NCBI RefSeq assembly: GCF_002243515.1
Contig: NZ_CP022657.1
Location: forward strand, 774,001 to 838,000
Length of the DNA: 64,000 nt
From: Tumebacillus algifaecis
GTDB taxonomy: Bacteria; Bacillota; Bacilli; Tumebacillales; Tumebacillaceae
Direction: 5' to 3'
In this document: positions 17,984-27,317 of the stretch, piece by piece
How positions within the stretch are numbered: the first letter of the stretch is position 1
How the letters are laid out: each line of letters opens with the position of its first letter
Notes under the pieces: generated by a model
Database searches by the model: none
Seen by the model: only the letters and a program-made list of their open reading frames with translations
What the model was told of the DNA's origin: nothing
Position numbers and translations under genes: made by a program

Positions 17984-18087
17984 GATGATTTGTTCCAATA
18001 TTTGCGAAGGATAAAATAGAGCAGTACGAGAAAAGCAACATTCGACAGCAACCAAAAAATTATGACTGGCCAAGGCTGAAATTCCAT
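17968..18087 (-). CDS. Small single-helix membrane protein (39 aa)
   Basis: Short frame starting MEFQPWPVIIFWLLSNVAF with one membrane helix (about residues 6-27) and a basic tail (RKYWNKSSKKKS). AAGGATGTGA lies upstream of the ATG and a TATACT-like box further up (about 18131-18136). It ends inside the terminator that it shares with ltaE. Too short for family assignment; the helix plus basic tail and the ribosome site support a real gene. Confidence 0.5.
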   Translation of the reverse strand: MEFQPWPVIIFWLLSNVAFLVLLYFILRKYWNKSSKKKS

Positions 18088-18251
18088 TGTCTCACATCCT
18101 TACTGAATATCTATTGTGTTTCAGTATATCATAAAGTAGATATTTACTAAGACGTCTCTGGAATTGACAGCTTCAAGACGTTGTTTTTCACGATAAGCTA
18201 ATTGATTTCAAATGCGTAATAGGTAGCCGTGAGCGAAGCATTGAAACTATA

Positions 18252-18320
18252 GGAAGCGGGTCTCAACAAAGCCTTAGAGGTCATCTGCCACGTGCTGTCG
18301 AAACAAATAGTCCTAGCGTC
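18252..18320 (+). pseudogene. Decayed 3' fragment of a second threonine aldolase gene
   Basis: In frame this reads EAGLNKALEVICHVLSK followed by QIVLAS; the end of the intact aldolase upstream reads QAGLN...ALDIIRHVLSKEEVLSV. About 54 nt align at roughly 70 percent identity, with an internal deletion joining the QAGLN part to the ALDIIRHV part. A stop codon precedes it in frame. It lies about 300 bp past the intact gene, so an old tandem duplication or deletion is likely. Confidence 0.6.
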
Positions 18321-18374
18321 TATTTTCCCATCTGGCGTGAGACTTGAACTCGAAAACAAGGAGATCGAACAGCT

Positions 18375-18878
18375 ATGTGGGGTCTGCCCAAACTTTCTTC
18401 CATCAGAACAATCTTTCGTAACTTGAGAGGCCAAGCGATAGATTTTAAAACGATATCGGTCTATGTCACAGCACAAGAAGAGGTGTTGATCATTCCTTTT
18501 GGCACCTCAAAAAAGCTTTGGGGTGGCGCGTACAATCTAGACATCGTCCATGTGTTGGCGGCCGGGTTTTCTGATGAAAAGTTAGAAGCGAAAGCCTTTC
18601 AAGCGCTGGACGAATGGAACAGCATTGAGCCGGACGACAGCTCGTCACGATCGGTGCTCGAAAAACATCTCAACGTGAGTAGCTTTGCGGAGGCGATCCG
18701 CGAGATGAAACTGGTCGATGTCGGTTGGACTCCTACAGATGGCTACTATGTGGTTCCCACCAAGAACGAAGGCCCCAGCGGCTTTGTTCATCTGGAGCAG
18801 AAGATCCACTTAGGAGAAGACCTTGCGCCTGGACAACTGGCGACGGCGATTCGCACAGCAATCCAGCATTCCGAGTAG
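18375..18878 (+). CDS. Hypothetical protein, 167 aa
   Basis: No family recognised. Soluble, mixed alpha/beta: beta-rich N-terminal part (SVYVTAQEEVLIIPFG), a middle segment rich in acidic and aliphatic residues, and a C-terminal part ending in ATAIRTAIQHSE. The start is supported by AAGGAG 11 nt upstream. It is followed by the bidirectional terminator before ecsB. The presence of an aldolase-gene remnant just upstream suggests that this spot has been rearranged. Confidence 0.6.
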   Translation: MWGLPKLSSIRTIFRNLRGQAIDFKTISVYVTAQEEVLIIPFGTSKKLWGGAYNLDIVHVLAAGFSDEKLEAKAFQALDEWNSIEPDDSSSRSVLEKHLNVSSFAEAIREMKLVDVGWTPTDGYYVVPTKNEGPSGFVHLEQKIHLGEDLAPGQLATAIRTAIQHSE

Positions 18879-18916
18879 GCGAACCGAAAGTCGAGTGTGC
18901 TGGGAGCCATGCACAC

Positions 18917-18957
18917 AAAAAACCTGAGCTGGTCGTTCACCAGACTCAGGTTTTTTT
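18917..18957. terminator. Bidirectional terminator between the hypothetical gene and ecsB
   Basis: AAACCTGAG ... CTCAGGTTT stem with an inner CTGGT/ACCAG stem; A-run on the left and T7 on the right. The ecsB stop codon lies in the right arm. Confidence 0.85.
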
Positions 18958-20124
18958 CTCGTCCATCCGTTCCCGGAATCTTGTCGGTAGGTCATAGAAC
19001 GCCAGCAGATAAGCAAGCGCCAGCCCGCTCGGTAGATACCACCAAGGGAGCCCCGCGATCAGCACAGGCAGGATCAACAGCACAGACTGCACGACCATCA
19101 CGCCAAATGCTAACTGTGAATATCCCTTCAACTTCGCCTCTTCTTCCAGCGGATATAAGGCTAGTACGTCGGGATACTTTCGCTCCGTCGCGAGGTTCGG
19201 CATCTGCTTCCCGGTCACATACAGGGCCAGCAAATACACGCCCAGTCCCACCCACAGATTCGTCACAAAAAACAACCCGACAAACGCAGTCAGCGTGATC
19301 CGCAGGGCAATCCCGGAATACTCGCTATGTCGTAAAAATGTCCGCGTGTACAAAAACAAATACGGGTTCCCGCGTTCCCACGGCAACTGACGCAGCTTCC
19401 ACTCGCGCACACGGTTCTGAATTTCGGGCACATCCACAAAGAAGTTGGCAAACGCGAGATACTTCGCCACCACCTTTTTCTCCAAGGTGAACAGCTCCGA
19501 CCATGGATACCCATCCGGCCAGCGCCTGCGGACAAGGAACAGCAAGATTGGGAAGAACACCGCATACCAGAACCCTTGCAGGATCAACCACACCACTCCG
19601 ACATTTGCCAGAAAGCGCAGCCCGGTCTGCCAAGCAGGCTGTTTCCAAGCGATGCTCCGCCATTGTTCTTGCACGTTCCAGACTTTGACGACCAACAGCA
19701 ACAACCACACGAAGACAAATCCTGTGAGATCACCAATTTCAAATAAGTAAAAAGGTAGGGCAAGCCCGATCACAAACGTAAAACTTAGCGCTCCCATCCA
19801 ACTGCTATACCGCACCGCGCGTTGAAAATAGGTGTTCATGCGCGCCTCGGCAGGTAGCAAAAACACCAAATCAGGCTCCTTGATGAAAGTCCGGATCGTG
19901 CATTTTGTCAAATAGTAGGCCAGCACCACCGCCAAGAAAAGCTCCGAGGGAAACGAAGCGGGCACCCATTCCAACAAATACCGATAGACAAAAGCCACTC
20001 CGACCGCCACAAACGGCACCGACATCGGCAAGGCGACATTGCGACCCGCTTTCAAGAGGTAGACCAGCCCGTTCGTCCAGGAGGTCTTCAAGCGGTGGGA
20101 GAACAAGTCCGGCAAGTTCCTCAT
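18946..20124 (-). CDS. ecsB: ABC transporter permease EcsB
   Basis: A 392-aa membrane protein with about ten helices, matching EcsB in length and in the N-terminal segment LFSHRLKTSW. It partners with EcsA (ATGA overlap). In Bacillus subtilis the Ecs transporter affects intramembrane proteolysis by RasP, secretion and competence. A RasP/RseP homologue is present at 60901. Transported substrate not evident here. Confidence 0.88.
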   Translation of the reverse strand: MRNLPDLFSHRLKTSWTNGLVYLLKAGRNVALPMSVPFVAVGVAFVYRYLLEWVPASFPSELFLAVVLAYYLTKCTIRTFIKEPDLVFLLPAEARMNTYFQRAVRYSSWMGALSFTFVIGLALPFYLFEIGDLTGFVFVWLLLLVVKVWNVQEQWRSIAWKQPAWQTGLRFLANVGVVWLILQGFWYAVFFPILLFLVRRRWPDGYPWSELFTLEKKVVAKYLAFANFFVDVPEIQNRVREWKLRQLPWERGNPYLFLYTRTFLRHSEYSGIALRITLTAFVGLFFVTNLWVGLGVYLLALYVTGKQMPNLATERKYPDVLALYPLEEEAKLKGYSQLAFGVMVVQSVLLILPVLIAGLPWWYLPSGLALAYLLAFYDLPTRFRERMDEKKT

Positions 20125-20855
20125 TGCGACGACTCCTTCACAACACGCACAAACAGCTCATCAAGCGTCGCTCCAGGCATCGCGGACTGGGCCCGCATCT
20201 CGTCCATCGTCCCATACAGCGCGACCACACCGCGGCTCATCATCACAAAGCGATCGCAATACTTTTCCGCCATGCCGAGAATATGAGTGGACAGCAGAAT
20301 CCCCGTCCCTTGCGCTTTCATCTCCTCCAGCAACTCTAATAGTGCATGAATCGCCAGCGGATCGAGCCCGACAAACGGCTCATCGACGATCAGCAGGGCG
20401 GGCTGGAGCAAAAATGCGCAGAGGATCATCACCTTCTGCTGCATCCCTTTTGAAAACGTCCCTGGAAATGCGTCCAAATGATCCTTCATCCGAAAAATTT
20501 GCAACAGCCGCTCCGAACGCTCCTCGTAGACGGCTTCATCCAACCCGTAAGCCATCGCGGTGAGCTGCAAATGTTCACGCAGCGTCAACTCGGGATAGAG
20601 CTTGGGCGTTTCTGGCACGTAGGCGATCTGCGACCGGAACAAAGCCCGATTGCTCGCTAACGTCTCACCATGTAAGGAAACTGTACCCGCCAACGGCTCG
20701 ATCAGCCCCAGCACATGCTTGATCACCGTCGATTTTCCGGCTCCGTTCATCCCGACCATCCCAACCAACTCGCCGGCCTGCACGGTCAGCTCGACATCTT
20801 TGATCACTGGAACGTCTGCCTTATAGCCACCGGTCAATCCTGTTACTTCTAACAT
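20121..20855 (-). CDS. ecsA: ABC transporter ATP-binding protein EcsA
   Basis: A 244-aa ATPase. Walker A GMNGAGKST, Q-loop in IAYVPETPKLY, signature FSKGMQQKV (LSGGQ replaced by FSKGM, normal for EcsA and related ATPases), Walker B LLIVDEPFVGLDP. ATG20855 is preceded by AGGAGGT with 5-nt spacing; the frame extension to 20876 is not needed. First gene of the ecsAB operon. Confidence 0.9.
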   Translation of the reverse strand: MLEVTGLTGGYKADVPVIKDVELTVQAGELVGMVGMNGAGKSTVIKHVLGLIEPLAGTVSLHGETLASNRALFRSQIAYVPETPKLYPELTLREHLQLTAMAYGLDEAVYEERSERLLQIFRMKDHLDAFPGTFSKGMQQKVMILCAFLLQPALLIVDEPFVGLDPLAIHALLELLEEMKAQGTGILLSTHILGMAEKYCDRFVMMSRGVVALYGTMDEMRAQSAMPGATLDELFVRVVKESSQ

Positions 20856-20908
20856 ATGTACCTCCTGAATGCGCATCTAGTACCCACATTGTACCAGAAC
20901 ACAAATCA

Positions 20909-20947
20909 AAAGCGGTATGCCGAATGAACAGATCGGCATACCGCTTT
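20909..20947 (-). terminator. Terminator of the dppDF-ggt operon
   Basis: 15-bp perfect stem AAAGCGGTATGCCGA / TCGGCATACCGCTTT with a 9-nt loop, followed on the minus strand by a T-rich run, between the ggt stop and ecsA. Confidence 0.82.
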
Positions 20948-21007
20948 GTTGAAATAAAATGTGTCGATCATCTTGAGCGAGAAAGCGAAGTCTATCGGTG
21001 TTCGCTT

Positions 21008-22618
21008 CTAATAAGAAGCGACACATCCGTCCGTCCGCGCTTCTGTCCCGCCCATCAGCACGCCCGTCTCCGGATTGCGCCAGATGATCTGTCCGCGTCC
21101 GAAACTGCCCGAACCGACCGCCCAACTCACGCCATGACCGCGCGCCGCCAGCGCCTGAACAATATGATCGGGCGTGGAGTGTTCGATCTCCACCTGCTTA
21201 TCTTTCATCCATTGCCAGCGCGGGGCATCGAGTGCTGCCTGCGGGTTCAGTCCGAAGTCAACCGTGTTCATCACGACCTGTACGTGACCTTGTGGCTGCA
21301 TGAAGCCGCCCATCACGCCAAACGGTCCGACCGCCTGATCGCCTTTGGTCAAGAAGCCTGGGATGATCGTGTGATACGACTTTTTCCCTGGCTCCAAGCG
21401 GTTGTCATGCGTCGGGTCGAGGGAGAAGTTGTGACCGCGGTTTTGCAAACCGATCCCTGTGCCAGGCACGACCAGACCGGAGCCGAAGCCCATGTAATTG
21501 CTCTGAATGAACGAGATCATATTGCCTTCGCCGTCAGCCGCCGCCAGATAGACGGTCCCACCGCGCGGCGGTTCGCCTGCGACCGGAGTCAGTGCCGAGT
21601 GGCCGATCAAATTGCGCCGCTCATCCGCATAAGCGTCCGACAGCAAGTCCTCGACGCGAACGGTCATCTTGGTCGGATCGGTGATGTACTTCTGACCGTC
21701 GGCAAACGCCAGCTTGATCGCCTCGATTTGCTTATGATACGTATCGACCGAATCTCGCTGCGTAAACTCATAGCCCTTCAAGATGTTCAACGCTTGCAGT
21801 GCGACCAGCCCATGCCCATTCGGCGGAATCTCCCAAACGTCATAGCCGCGATAGTTCACACCGATCGGCTTCACCCACTCCGGATGATATGCTGCCAGAT
21901 CTTCCTTCCGAATGTATCCGCCATACTCCCGCGAATACGCATCCACTTTATCCGCCAACTCGCCGCGATAAAAAGCTTCTGCCTTCGTCTCCGCGATCAG
22001 TCGCAGTGTCTCTGCATGACCTGGCGACTTCCAGATCTCCCCGACTTGCGGCGCACGACCGTCCGGCGCAAATGTTGCAAACCAAGACTCATATTCCTCA
22101 CCTTTCAACTGCTTGGAGAACGTGGCAAATGCGCGTTCCCAATAATAGGCCAAAATAGGGGAGAGCGGATACCCTTCTTCCGCATAGCGAATGGCCGGGG
22201 CTAACACTTCGGTCAGCGGCAGTCGCCCAAACTTTTCGGACAGCGCGGCCCACGCACTGGGAGCTCCCGGCACGGTGACGGGAAGAAAGCCATATTTCGG
22301 CATCTCTTTGACGCCCGCCTTTTCCAGCGCTTCAATCGAAATCCCTTGCGGAGCTGGACCGCTCGCATTCAACCCGTGGAGTTCACCTTTCACCCAGACC
22401 AAGGCGAACGCATCGCCGCCAATCCCGTTCGAAGTTGGCTCGACTACGGTAAGTGCGGCAGCTGTAGCGATCGCTGCATCGATCGCATTGCCGCCTTTTT
22501 GCAAAACTTCTAACCCCGCCTGTGCCGCCAACGGCTGTGACGTAGCGACCATCCCATTGCGAGCATATGCGGTCATTCGCTTCGATCCGTATGGATGATG
22601 CAAAGCATCAAAATTCAT
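21008..22618 (-). CDS. ywrD: Gamma-glutamyltransferase family protein, cytosolic (YwrD-like)
   Basis: A 536-aa Ntn-hydrolase of the gamma-glutamyltranspeptidase family. The large-subunit signature GNAIDAAIA is present near residue 40. The small subunit would begin at the Thr of PRGGTVYLAAADGEGN, the autoprocessing and catalytic nucleophile, followed by SNYMGFGSG. No signal peptide is present, unlike secreted GGTs, so it acts inside the cell, as expected for YwrD-type proteins. It follows the two oligopeptide ATPase genes by 15 nt in one operon, so hydrolysis of imported gamma-glutamyl peptides is a sensible role (inference). Confidence 0.85.
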   Translation of the reverse strand: MNFDALHHPYGSKRMTAYARNGMVATSQPLAAQAGLEVLQKGGNAIDAAIATAAALTVVEPTSNGIGGDAFALVWVKGELHGLNASGPAPQGISIEALEKAGVKEMPKYGFLPVTVPGAPSAWAALSEKFGRLPLTEVLAPAIRYAEEGYPLSPILAYYWERAFATFSKQLKGEEYESWFATFAPDGRAPQVGEIWKSPGHAETLRLIAETKAEAFYRGELADKVDAYSREYGGYIRKEDLAAYHPEWVKPIGVNYRGYDVWEIPPNGHGLVALQALNILKGYEFTQRDSVDTYHKQIEAIKLAFADGQKYITDPTKMTVRVEDLLSDAYADERRNLIGHSALTPVAGEPPRGGTVYLAAADGEGNMISFIQSNYMGFGSGLVVPGTGIGLQNRGHNFSLDPTHDNRLEPGKKSYHTIIPGFLTKGDQAVGPFGVMGGFMQPQGHVQVVMNTVDFGLNPQAALDAPRWQWMKDKQVEIEHSTPDHIVQALAARGHGVSWAVGSGSFGRGQIIWRNPETGVLMGGTEARTDGCVASY

Positions 22619-22633
22619 CGGAGATTCCCCTTT

Positions 22634-23596
22634 CTAATACAGGTGGCAGGCTACGAAGTGCCCTTCCTGTGTTTCTTTCATCACCGGGCGCTCCGATTTG
22701 CACGATTCGATCGCAACCGGGCACCGTGTATGAAACGCACATCCTGTCGGCGGATTGGCCGGACTCGGCACATCGCCCGTCAAAATGATGCGTTCCCGTT
22801 TTTCACGCGGATTTGGACTTGGCACGGCCGACATCAGCGCACGCGTATAGGGATGCAGCGGATTTGCATACATCAGCCCTTTAGGGGCCAACTCCACCAG
22901 CCGTCCGAGATACATCACGCCAACGCGGTCCGAAATGTGTCGCACGACCGACAAGTCATGAGAGATAAAGAGATAGGTCAGGCCAAATTGCTCCTGTAGG
23001 TCTTTCATCAAGTTCAAGATTTGCGATTGAATCGACACGTCGAGCGCCGAGACCGGCTCGTCGGCGATGACCAGCTTCGGTTTGGTGATCAGCGCTCTGG
23101 CAATCCCGATCCGCTGGCGCTGACCGCCGGAGAACTGATGCGGATAGTACGACGCATGCTGTTCGGTCAGACCGACGATCTTCAAAATCTCCAGCACGCG
23201 CTCTTTGCGTTCAGCTGCCGAAGCCAAGCCATGAATCTTCAGCGGCTCCTCCAAGATCGCACCGACCGTCATCCGCGGATTCAGCGAGGCAAACGGGTCC
23301 TGAAAGACGATTTGCAAATCGCGACGCATTTTCCGCATCGCATCGTCCTTCAATTCGATCAAATTTTGGCCTTGAAACCAGACCTCGCCCGCCGTAGGTT
23401 CTGACAAGCGCATGATCGCACGCCCTGTGGTCGATTTGCCACAGCCAGACTCACCGACGATGCCGAGCGTTTCACCCTCCTGCACTACGAAGGAAACATC
23501 ATCGACCGCTTTGACATGGCTTTGCACTTTCGACAAGACCCCGTCGCGGATCGGAAAATATTTCTTCAATCCTTTTACTTCTAAAAGGGCACTCAT
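22634..23596 (-). CDS. dppF: Di/oligopeptide ABC transporter ATP-binding protein (DppF/OppF type)
   Basis: A 320-aa ATPase: Walker [10 protein letters not shown], signature [15 protein letters not shown], Walker [13 protein letters not shown], and a C-terminal peptide-transporter extension with Cys residues ([15 protein letters not shown]) of the kind that binds an Fe-S cluster in Dpp/Opp ATPases. AAGGAGG decides ATG23596, which overlaps the dppD-like stop by ATGA. Confidence 0.9.
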   Translation of the reverse strand: MSALLEVKGLKKYFPIRDGVLSKVQSHVKAVDDVSFVVQEGETLGIVGESGCGKSTTGRAIMRLSEPTAGEVWFQGQNLIELKDDAMRKMRRDLQIVFQDPFASLNPRMTVGAILEEPLKIHGLASAAERKERVLEILKIVGLTEQHASYYPHQFSGGQRQRIGIARALITKPKLVIADEPVSALDVSIQSQILNLMKDLQEQFGLTYLFISHDLSVVRHISDRVGVMYLGRLVELAPKGLMYANPLHPYTRALMSAVPSPNPREKRERIILTGDVPSPANPPTGCAFHTRCPVAIESCKSERPVMKETQEGHFVACHLY

Positions 23597-24591
23597 GCGG
23601 ATACCTCCTTGTCTGCGTTGCCAGCATGCAACCAACAACGGCATTGCTGTCCATGATCCAACTTGATGAGGGGAGGCATCTCGGCCAGGCAGCGCGCTTC
23701 CACATAAGGGCAGCGTGATGCAAAGCGGCAACCGCTCGTTACTGAGCCTGGCAAAGGTACGTTGCCTGGGATCGAATCGAGTCGTTCTTGATCTTGATCA
23801 ATCTTGGGGATCGAGCGCATCAAGCCTTGTGTGTACGGGTGAGCGGGAGCGTCGAACAGCGTATAGACATCCGCTTCCTCGACCACTTGACCTGCGTACA
23901 TGACCACCACGCGGTCACACATCTCGGCCACGACGCCCAGATCATGTGTGATCAGCATGATCGACGTGCCTTGCTTCTCTTTCAGTTCGCGCATCAGATC
24001 CAAAATCTGCGCTTGGATCGTCACATCGAGCGCCGTCGTCGGTTCGTCGGCGATCAAGAGCTCCGGCTCACAGCTCATCGCCATCGCGATCATCACCCGC
24101 TGGCGCATCCCGCCAGAAAGCTGATGCGGGTATTCATCTAGAATCTTCTCAGCGCGTGGGATGTTTACCTTCTTCAACATCGAGACGGAATGCTCCCGCG
24201 CCTTTTGTTTTGAATAACCAAGATGCAACATGACCGACTCGGACAGCTGTTGTCCGATCGTATACACCGGATTAAGCGAAGTCATCGGTTCTTGAAAGAT
24301 CATGGCAATCTCATTTCCGCGCACCTTGCGCATCGAAGCTTCGGAGAGCTCCAAGAGATTGTTCCCTTTATAACGGATCTCACCGCCTGCGATCAAGGCA
24401 CCCGTCTTTGGAAGCAGGCGCATGACCGACAGTGAGGTGGCGCTTTTTCCGCATCCAGATTCACCGACGATCCCCAGCGTTTCGCCTTTGCGGACTGCAA
24501 AATCCACGCCGTCTACGGCAGGGTTGACGCGACCTTCCCCAATAAAATGCGTCTTTAGTCCAGTGATCTCCAGCAGGTTGTTCATCTTCAT
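23593..24591 (-). CDS. dppD: Di/oligopeptide ABC transporter ATP-binding protein (DppD/OppD type)
   Basis: A 332-aa ATPase: Walker [10 protein letters not shown], signature [15 protein letters not shown], Walker [13 protein letters not shown], and the C-terminal Cys-containing segment [13 protein letters not shown]24591 is used; ATG24585 is equally possible. It is divergent from the solute-binding protein gene, so the transporter is encoded by two operons that share one intergenic control region. Confidence 0.88.
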   Translation of the reverse strand: MKMNNLLEITGLKTHFIGEGRVNPAVDGVDFAVRKGETLGIVGESGCGKSATSLSVMRLLPKTGALIAGGEIRYKGNNLLELSEASMRKVRGNEIAMIFQEPMTSLNPVYTIGQQLSESVMLHLGYSKQKAREHSVSMLKKVNIPRAEKILDEYPHQLSGGMRQRVMIAMAMSCEPELLIADEPTTALDVTIQAQILDLMRELKEKQGTSIMLITHDLGVVAEMCDRVVVMYAGQVVEEADVYTLFDAPAHPYTQGLMRSIPKIDQDQERLDSIPGNVPLPGSVTSGCRFASRCPYVEARCLAEMPPLIKLDHGQQCRCWLHAGNADKEVSA

Positions 24592-24677
24592 CTCGACCCC
24601 GCTCTCCAACTTTTTCTTAAAAGAATTACGAATACTTTCTCAAAAACTTTTTGTTTAGTCAAGGTTGAATTTTCTGA

Positions 24678-24706
24678 TTGATTTATCTTTTCGGTGCGTG
24701 TATAGT
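24678..24706 (+). promoter_or_regulatory. Sigma-A type promoter for the peptide transporter operon
   Basis: TTGATT (24678-24683), 17-bp spacer, TATAGT (24701-24706), 65 nt before the solute-binding protein start. Confidence 0.65.
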
Positions 24707-24771
24707 GATACGAAACGAAAGCGATTCTTTGTTTTTGATTACGCATCGTAATGAAAGGGTGTAGAACAAAA

Positions 24772-26325
24772 ATGAAAATTAAACAAGGTAAAATCGCACT
24801 TTCCATCCTCTTGGCGGGCTCCCTGCTGGCCGCTGGCTGCGGTGATAAACCTGCCGCATCCGATCCGAAATCAGAAGGTAGCGGCACTGCGCAAAAAACT
24901 GGCGGCACTTTGAGCATCTCGCTTGACTCAGATCCGCCGAAACTGGACCCGTTCTCCTCCACGGCGCTTGTCGATCGCATGGTCTTCCAAAGCATCTTCG
25001 ACAAACTGGTCGATCTGGATGAAAAAGGCGACATCATCCCGATGCTGGCTGAAAAATGGGATGTTTCACCCGATCAAAAATCCTACACCTTTACGCTCAA
25101 ACAAGGCGTCAAATTCCACGACGGCACCGATTTTAACGCCGAAGCGGTCAAGTTCAACTTTGAGCGCAACATGGACAAAGCGTCGAACCGCAAGAACGAG
25201 TTGAATTCGGTCGAGAAAGTAACGGTTAGCGATCCGTACACCGTCAAGGTCGATCTGTCACAACCTTACGCACCGTTCCTGTCTGTACTCACCGACCGTG
25301 CAGGGATGATGGTTTCCCCGGCGGGCGTTGAAAAATACGGCGAAGATTTCCTCAATCATCCGATTGGCACTGGCCCATTCGTCTATAAAGAGCGCCAAAA
25401 AGGTTCTTCGATCACGCTCGAGAAGAACGCGAACTATTGGCAAAAAGGCCTTCCTTACCTCGATAAAGTCGAATACAAGATCATGAATGATGCGAACGTG
25501 GCGCTGATGAACTTGAAGAGCGGTCAAGTAGACATCACCAACAAATTCCCGTTCAAAGAGATCGAAAATGCGAAAAATGATACGAAGATCTCGGTCATCA
25601 ACGAATCGGGTCAAGGTTACCAAGGTCTGCATCTGAACACGACCAAAGCTCCGTTTGATGTCAAAGAGCTGCGCCAAGCGGTTGACCTGCTGATCGACCG
25701 CGATGCGATCGTTAAAGTTGTGCTCTCTGGGGCAGGTTCTCCGGCCCACTCGCCGTTTGCGAAGAGCCAATTTGCATACGGAGATTCTGACAAATCGGAA
25801 CAACCGAACGTTGATAAAGCAAAAGAGCTTTTGAAAAAAGCGGGTAAAGAGTCTGGCTTCACCTTCACCTTGAAGATCGGTACTTCTCCGACCAACCAAC
25901 AAGTAGGTCAAATGATCCAAAACATGATGAAGCCAGCTGGCATCACCGTCAACCTGGAAAAAGTGGAGTTCGGGACGATGCTCGAACAAGCGAAGACTGC
26001 CAACTATGAAGCGGTTGCGATCGGCTGGAGCGGACGACCGGACCCAGACCTCAACATCTATGATTTTGCAGTGACTGGCAGTTCGAACAACTACCCGCGT
26101 TACAGCAACAAGGAAGTTGACCGAATTTTGGGAGAAGCGCGTGTAGAAGGCGATCAAGCGAAACGCAAAGCGAAGTACGATGAAGCGATGCGCATTCTGA
26201 ATGATGAAGTGCCGTACATCTACTTCTACCATGATCACAACGTCTTCGGTCTGTCCAATTCGGTTGAAGGCTTCACCTACGTGCCGGATGGTTTGATCCG
26301 TACCGTCAAACTTTCGAAAAAATAA
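24772..26325 (+). CDS. Peptide ABC transporter substrate-binding lipoprotein
   Basis: A 517-aa family 5 solute-binding protein with a lipoprotein signal: basic start, hydrophobic stretch and lipobox LAAGC with Cys at residue 23. The typical SBP_bac_5 segments follow (GGTLSISLDSDPPKLDPF, then IPMLAEKWDVSPD). ATG24772 has AAAGGGTGT upstream; ATG24751 would add seven residues before the signal. Membrane-anchored on the outside, it delivers peptides to the two permeases encoded next. The pairing with a gamma-glutamyltransferase hints at gamma-glutamyl peptides or glutathione as ligand (inference). Confidence 0.9.
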   Translation: MKIKQGKIALSILLAGSLLAAGCGDKPAASDPKSEGSGTAQKTGGTLSISLDSDPPKLDPFSSTALVDRMVFQSIFDKLVDLDEKGDIIPMLAEKWDVSPDQKSYTFTLKQGVKFHDGTDFNAEAVKFNFERNMDKASNRKNELNSVEKVTVSDPYTVKVDLSQPYAPFLSVLTDRAGMMVSPAGVEKYGEDFLNHPIGTGPFVYKERQKGSSITLEKNANYWQKGLPYLDKVEYKIMNDANVALMNLKSGQVDITNKFPFKEIENAKNDTKISVINESGQGYQGLHLNTTKAPFDVKELRQAVDLLIDRDAIVKVVLSGAGSPAHSPFAKSQFAYGDSDKSEQPNVDKAKELLKKAGKESGFTFTLKIGTSPTNQQVGQMIQNMMKPAGITVNLEKVEFGTMLEQAKTANYEAVAIGWSGRPDPDLNIYDFAVTGSSNNYPRYSNKEVDRILGEARVEGDQAKRKAKYDEAMRILNDEVPYIYFYHDHNVFGLSNSVEGFTYVPDGLIRTVKLSKK

Positions 26326-26360
26326 TCCGGCTTGAGTATTGAGAAAGGAGGAGGATTTTC

Positions 26361-27317
26361 ATGACATTTCTGGTCAGGCGGCTGTTGCTCGCTGTTCCAG
26401 TCATTCTATTGGTAACGATCATGGTCTTCTCTCTACTTCATCTGCTGCCTGGCGACCCGGCGACTGTCATCTTGGGGCAGGAAGCGACGCCGGAAGCGAT
26501 CGAGGCGATGCGTGCCAACTTGGGGCTGAATGATCCGATCGTGGTGCAGTATTTGAAATGGCTCGGCGGTGTGTTGCAGGGCGACCTCGGTCGATCGCTG
26601 GTCGATCGGACCCCGGTAGCCGAACTGATCTGGCAGCGCTTGCCTGCCACGCTTGAATTGACGCTCGGTACGTTTGTGATCGCGCTTTTGATCGCCGTAC
26701 CGGCGGGAATTCTCTCGGCGGTCCGACCGAACTCCTGGGTCGATTACACCTCAACGTTCTTCGCTTTGGGCGGGATGAGTGTCCCACACTTTTGGCTGGG
26801 TATGATGTTTATCGTCTTCTTTGCGGTCAAGCTTGGTTGGCTTCCCGCGTCTGGCTATGTGCCGTTTACGGAGAATCCGTTGGCAAACTTGGCCGCGATG
26901 ATCATGCCGATGTTGGCGACCGGTTTGCGCGAATCGGCAATCTTGATGCGGATGCTGCGCAGTGCGCTGCTGGAGGTCATGCATGCCGATTACATCCGCA
27001 CCGCCTATGCGAAAGGGCACAAAGAGTCGTTTGTCATCTTCCGTCACGCGCTGAAAAATGCGCTGGTACCGGTCGTGACCACTTCCGGTCTGATCGTGGC
27101 CGGGCTGCTGGGGGGTCTGGTCATCACTGAATCGATCTTCTCGATCCCAGGTTTCGGTAAGTTGATCATCGAATCGATTTACAATCGCGACTTTGTAACG
27201 GTGCAAGGTGCAATTCTCGTGTCTGCGCTGATGGTTGTCGTCGTTAACTTACTCGTCGATATTCTGTATGCGGTGATCGACCCGCGCATTAAAGTTGGGA
27301 AGGGGGCGGAACAATGA
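26361..27317 (+). CDS. dppB: Peptide ABC transporter permease (DppB type)
   Basis: A 318-aa inner-membrane permease with six helices, the conserved N-terminal segment LLPGDPATVILGQEAT and the EAA loop HALKNALVPVVT. AAAGGAGGAGG precedes the ATG. It overlaps the next permease gene by ATGA. Confidence 0.92.
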   Translation: MTFLVRRLLLAVPVILLVTIMVFSLLHLLPGDPATVILGQEATPEAIEAMRANLGLNDPIVVQYLKWLGGVLQGDLGRSLVDRTPVAELIWQRLPATLELTLGTFVIALLIAVPAGILSAVRPNSWVDYTSTFFALGGMSVPHFWLGMMFIVFFAVKLGWLPASGYVPFTENPLANLAAMIMPMLATGLRESAILMRMLRSALLEVMHADYIRTAYAKGHKESFVIFRHALKNALVPVVTTSGLIVAGLLGGLVITESIFSIPGFGKLIIESIYNRDFVTVQGAILVSALMVVVVNLLVDILYAVIDPRIKVGKGAEQ

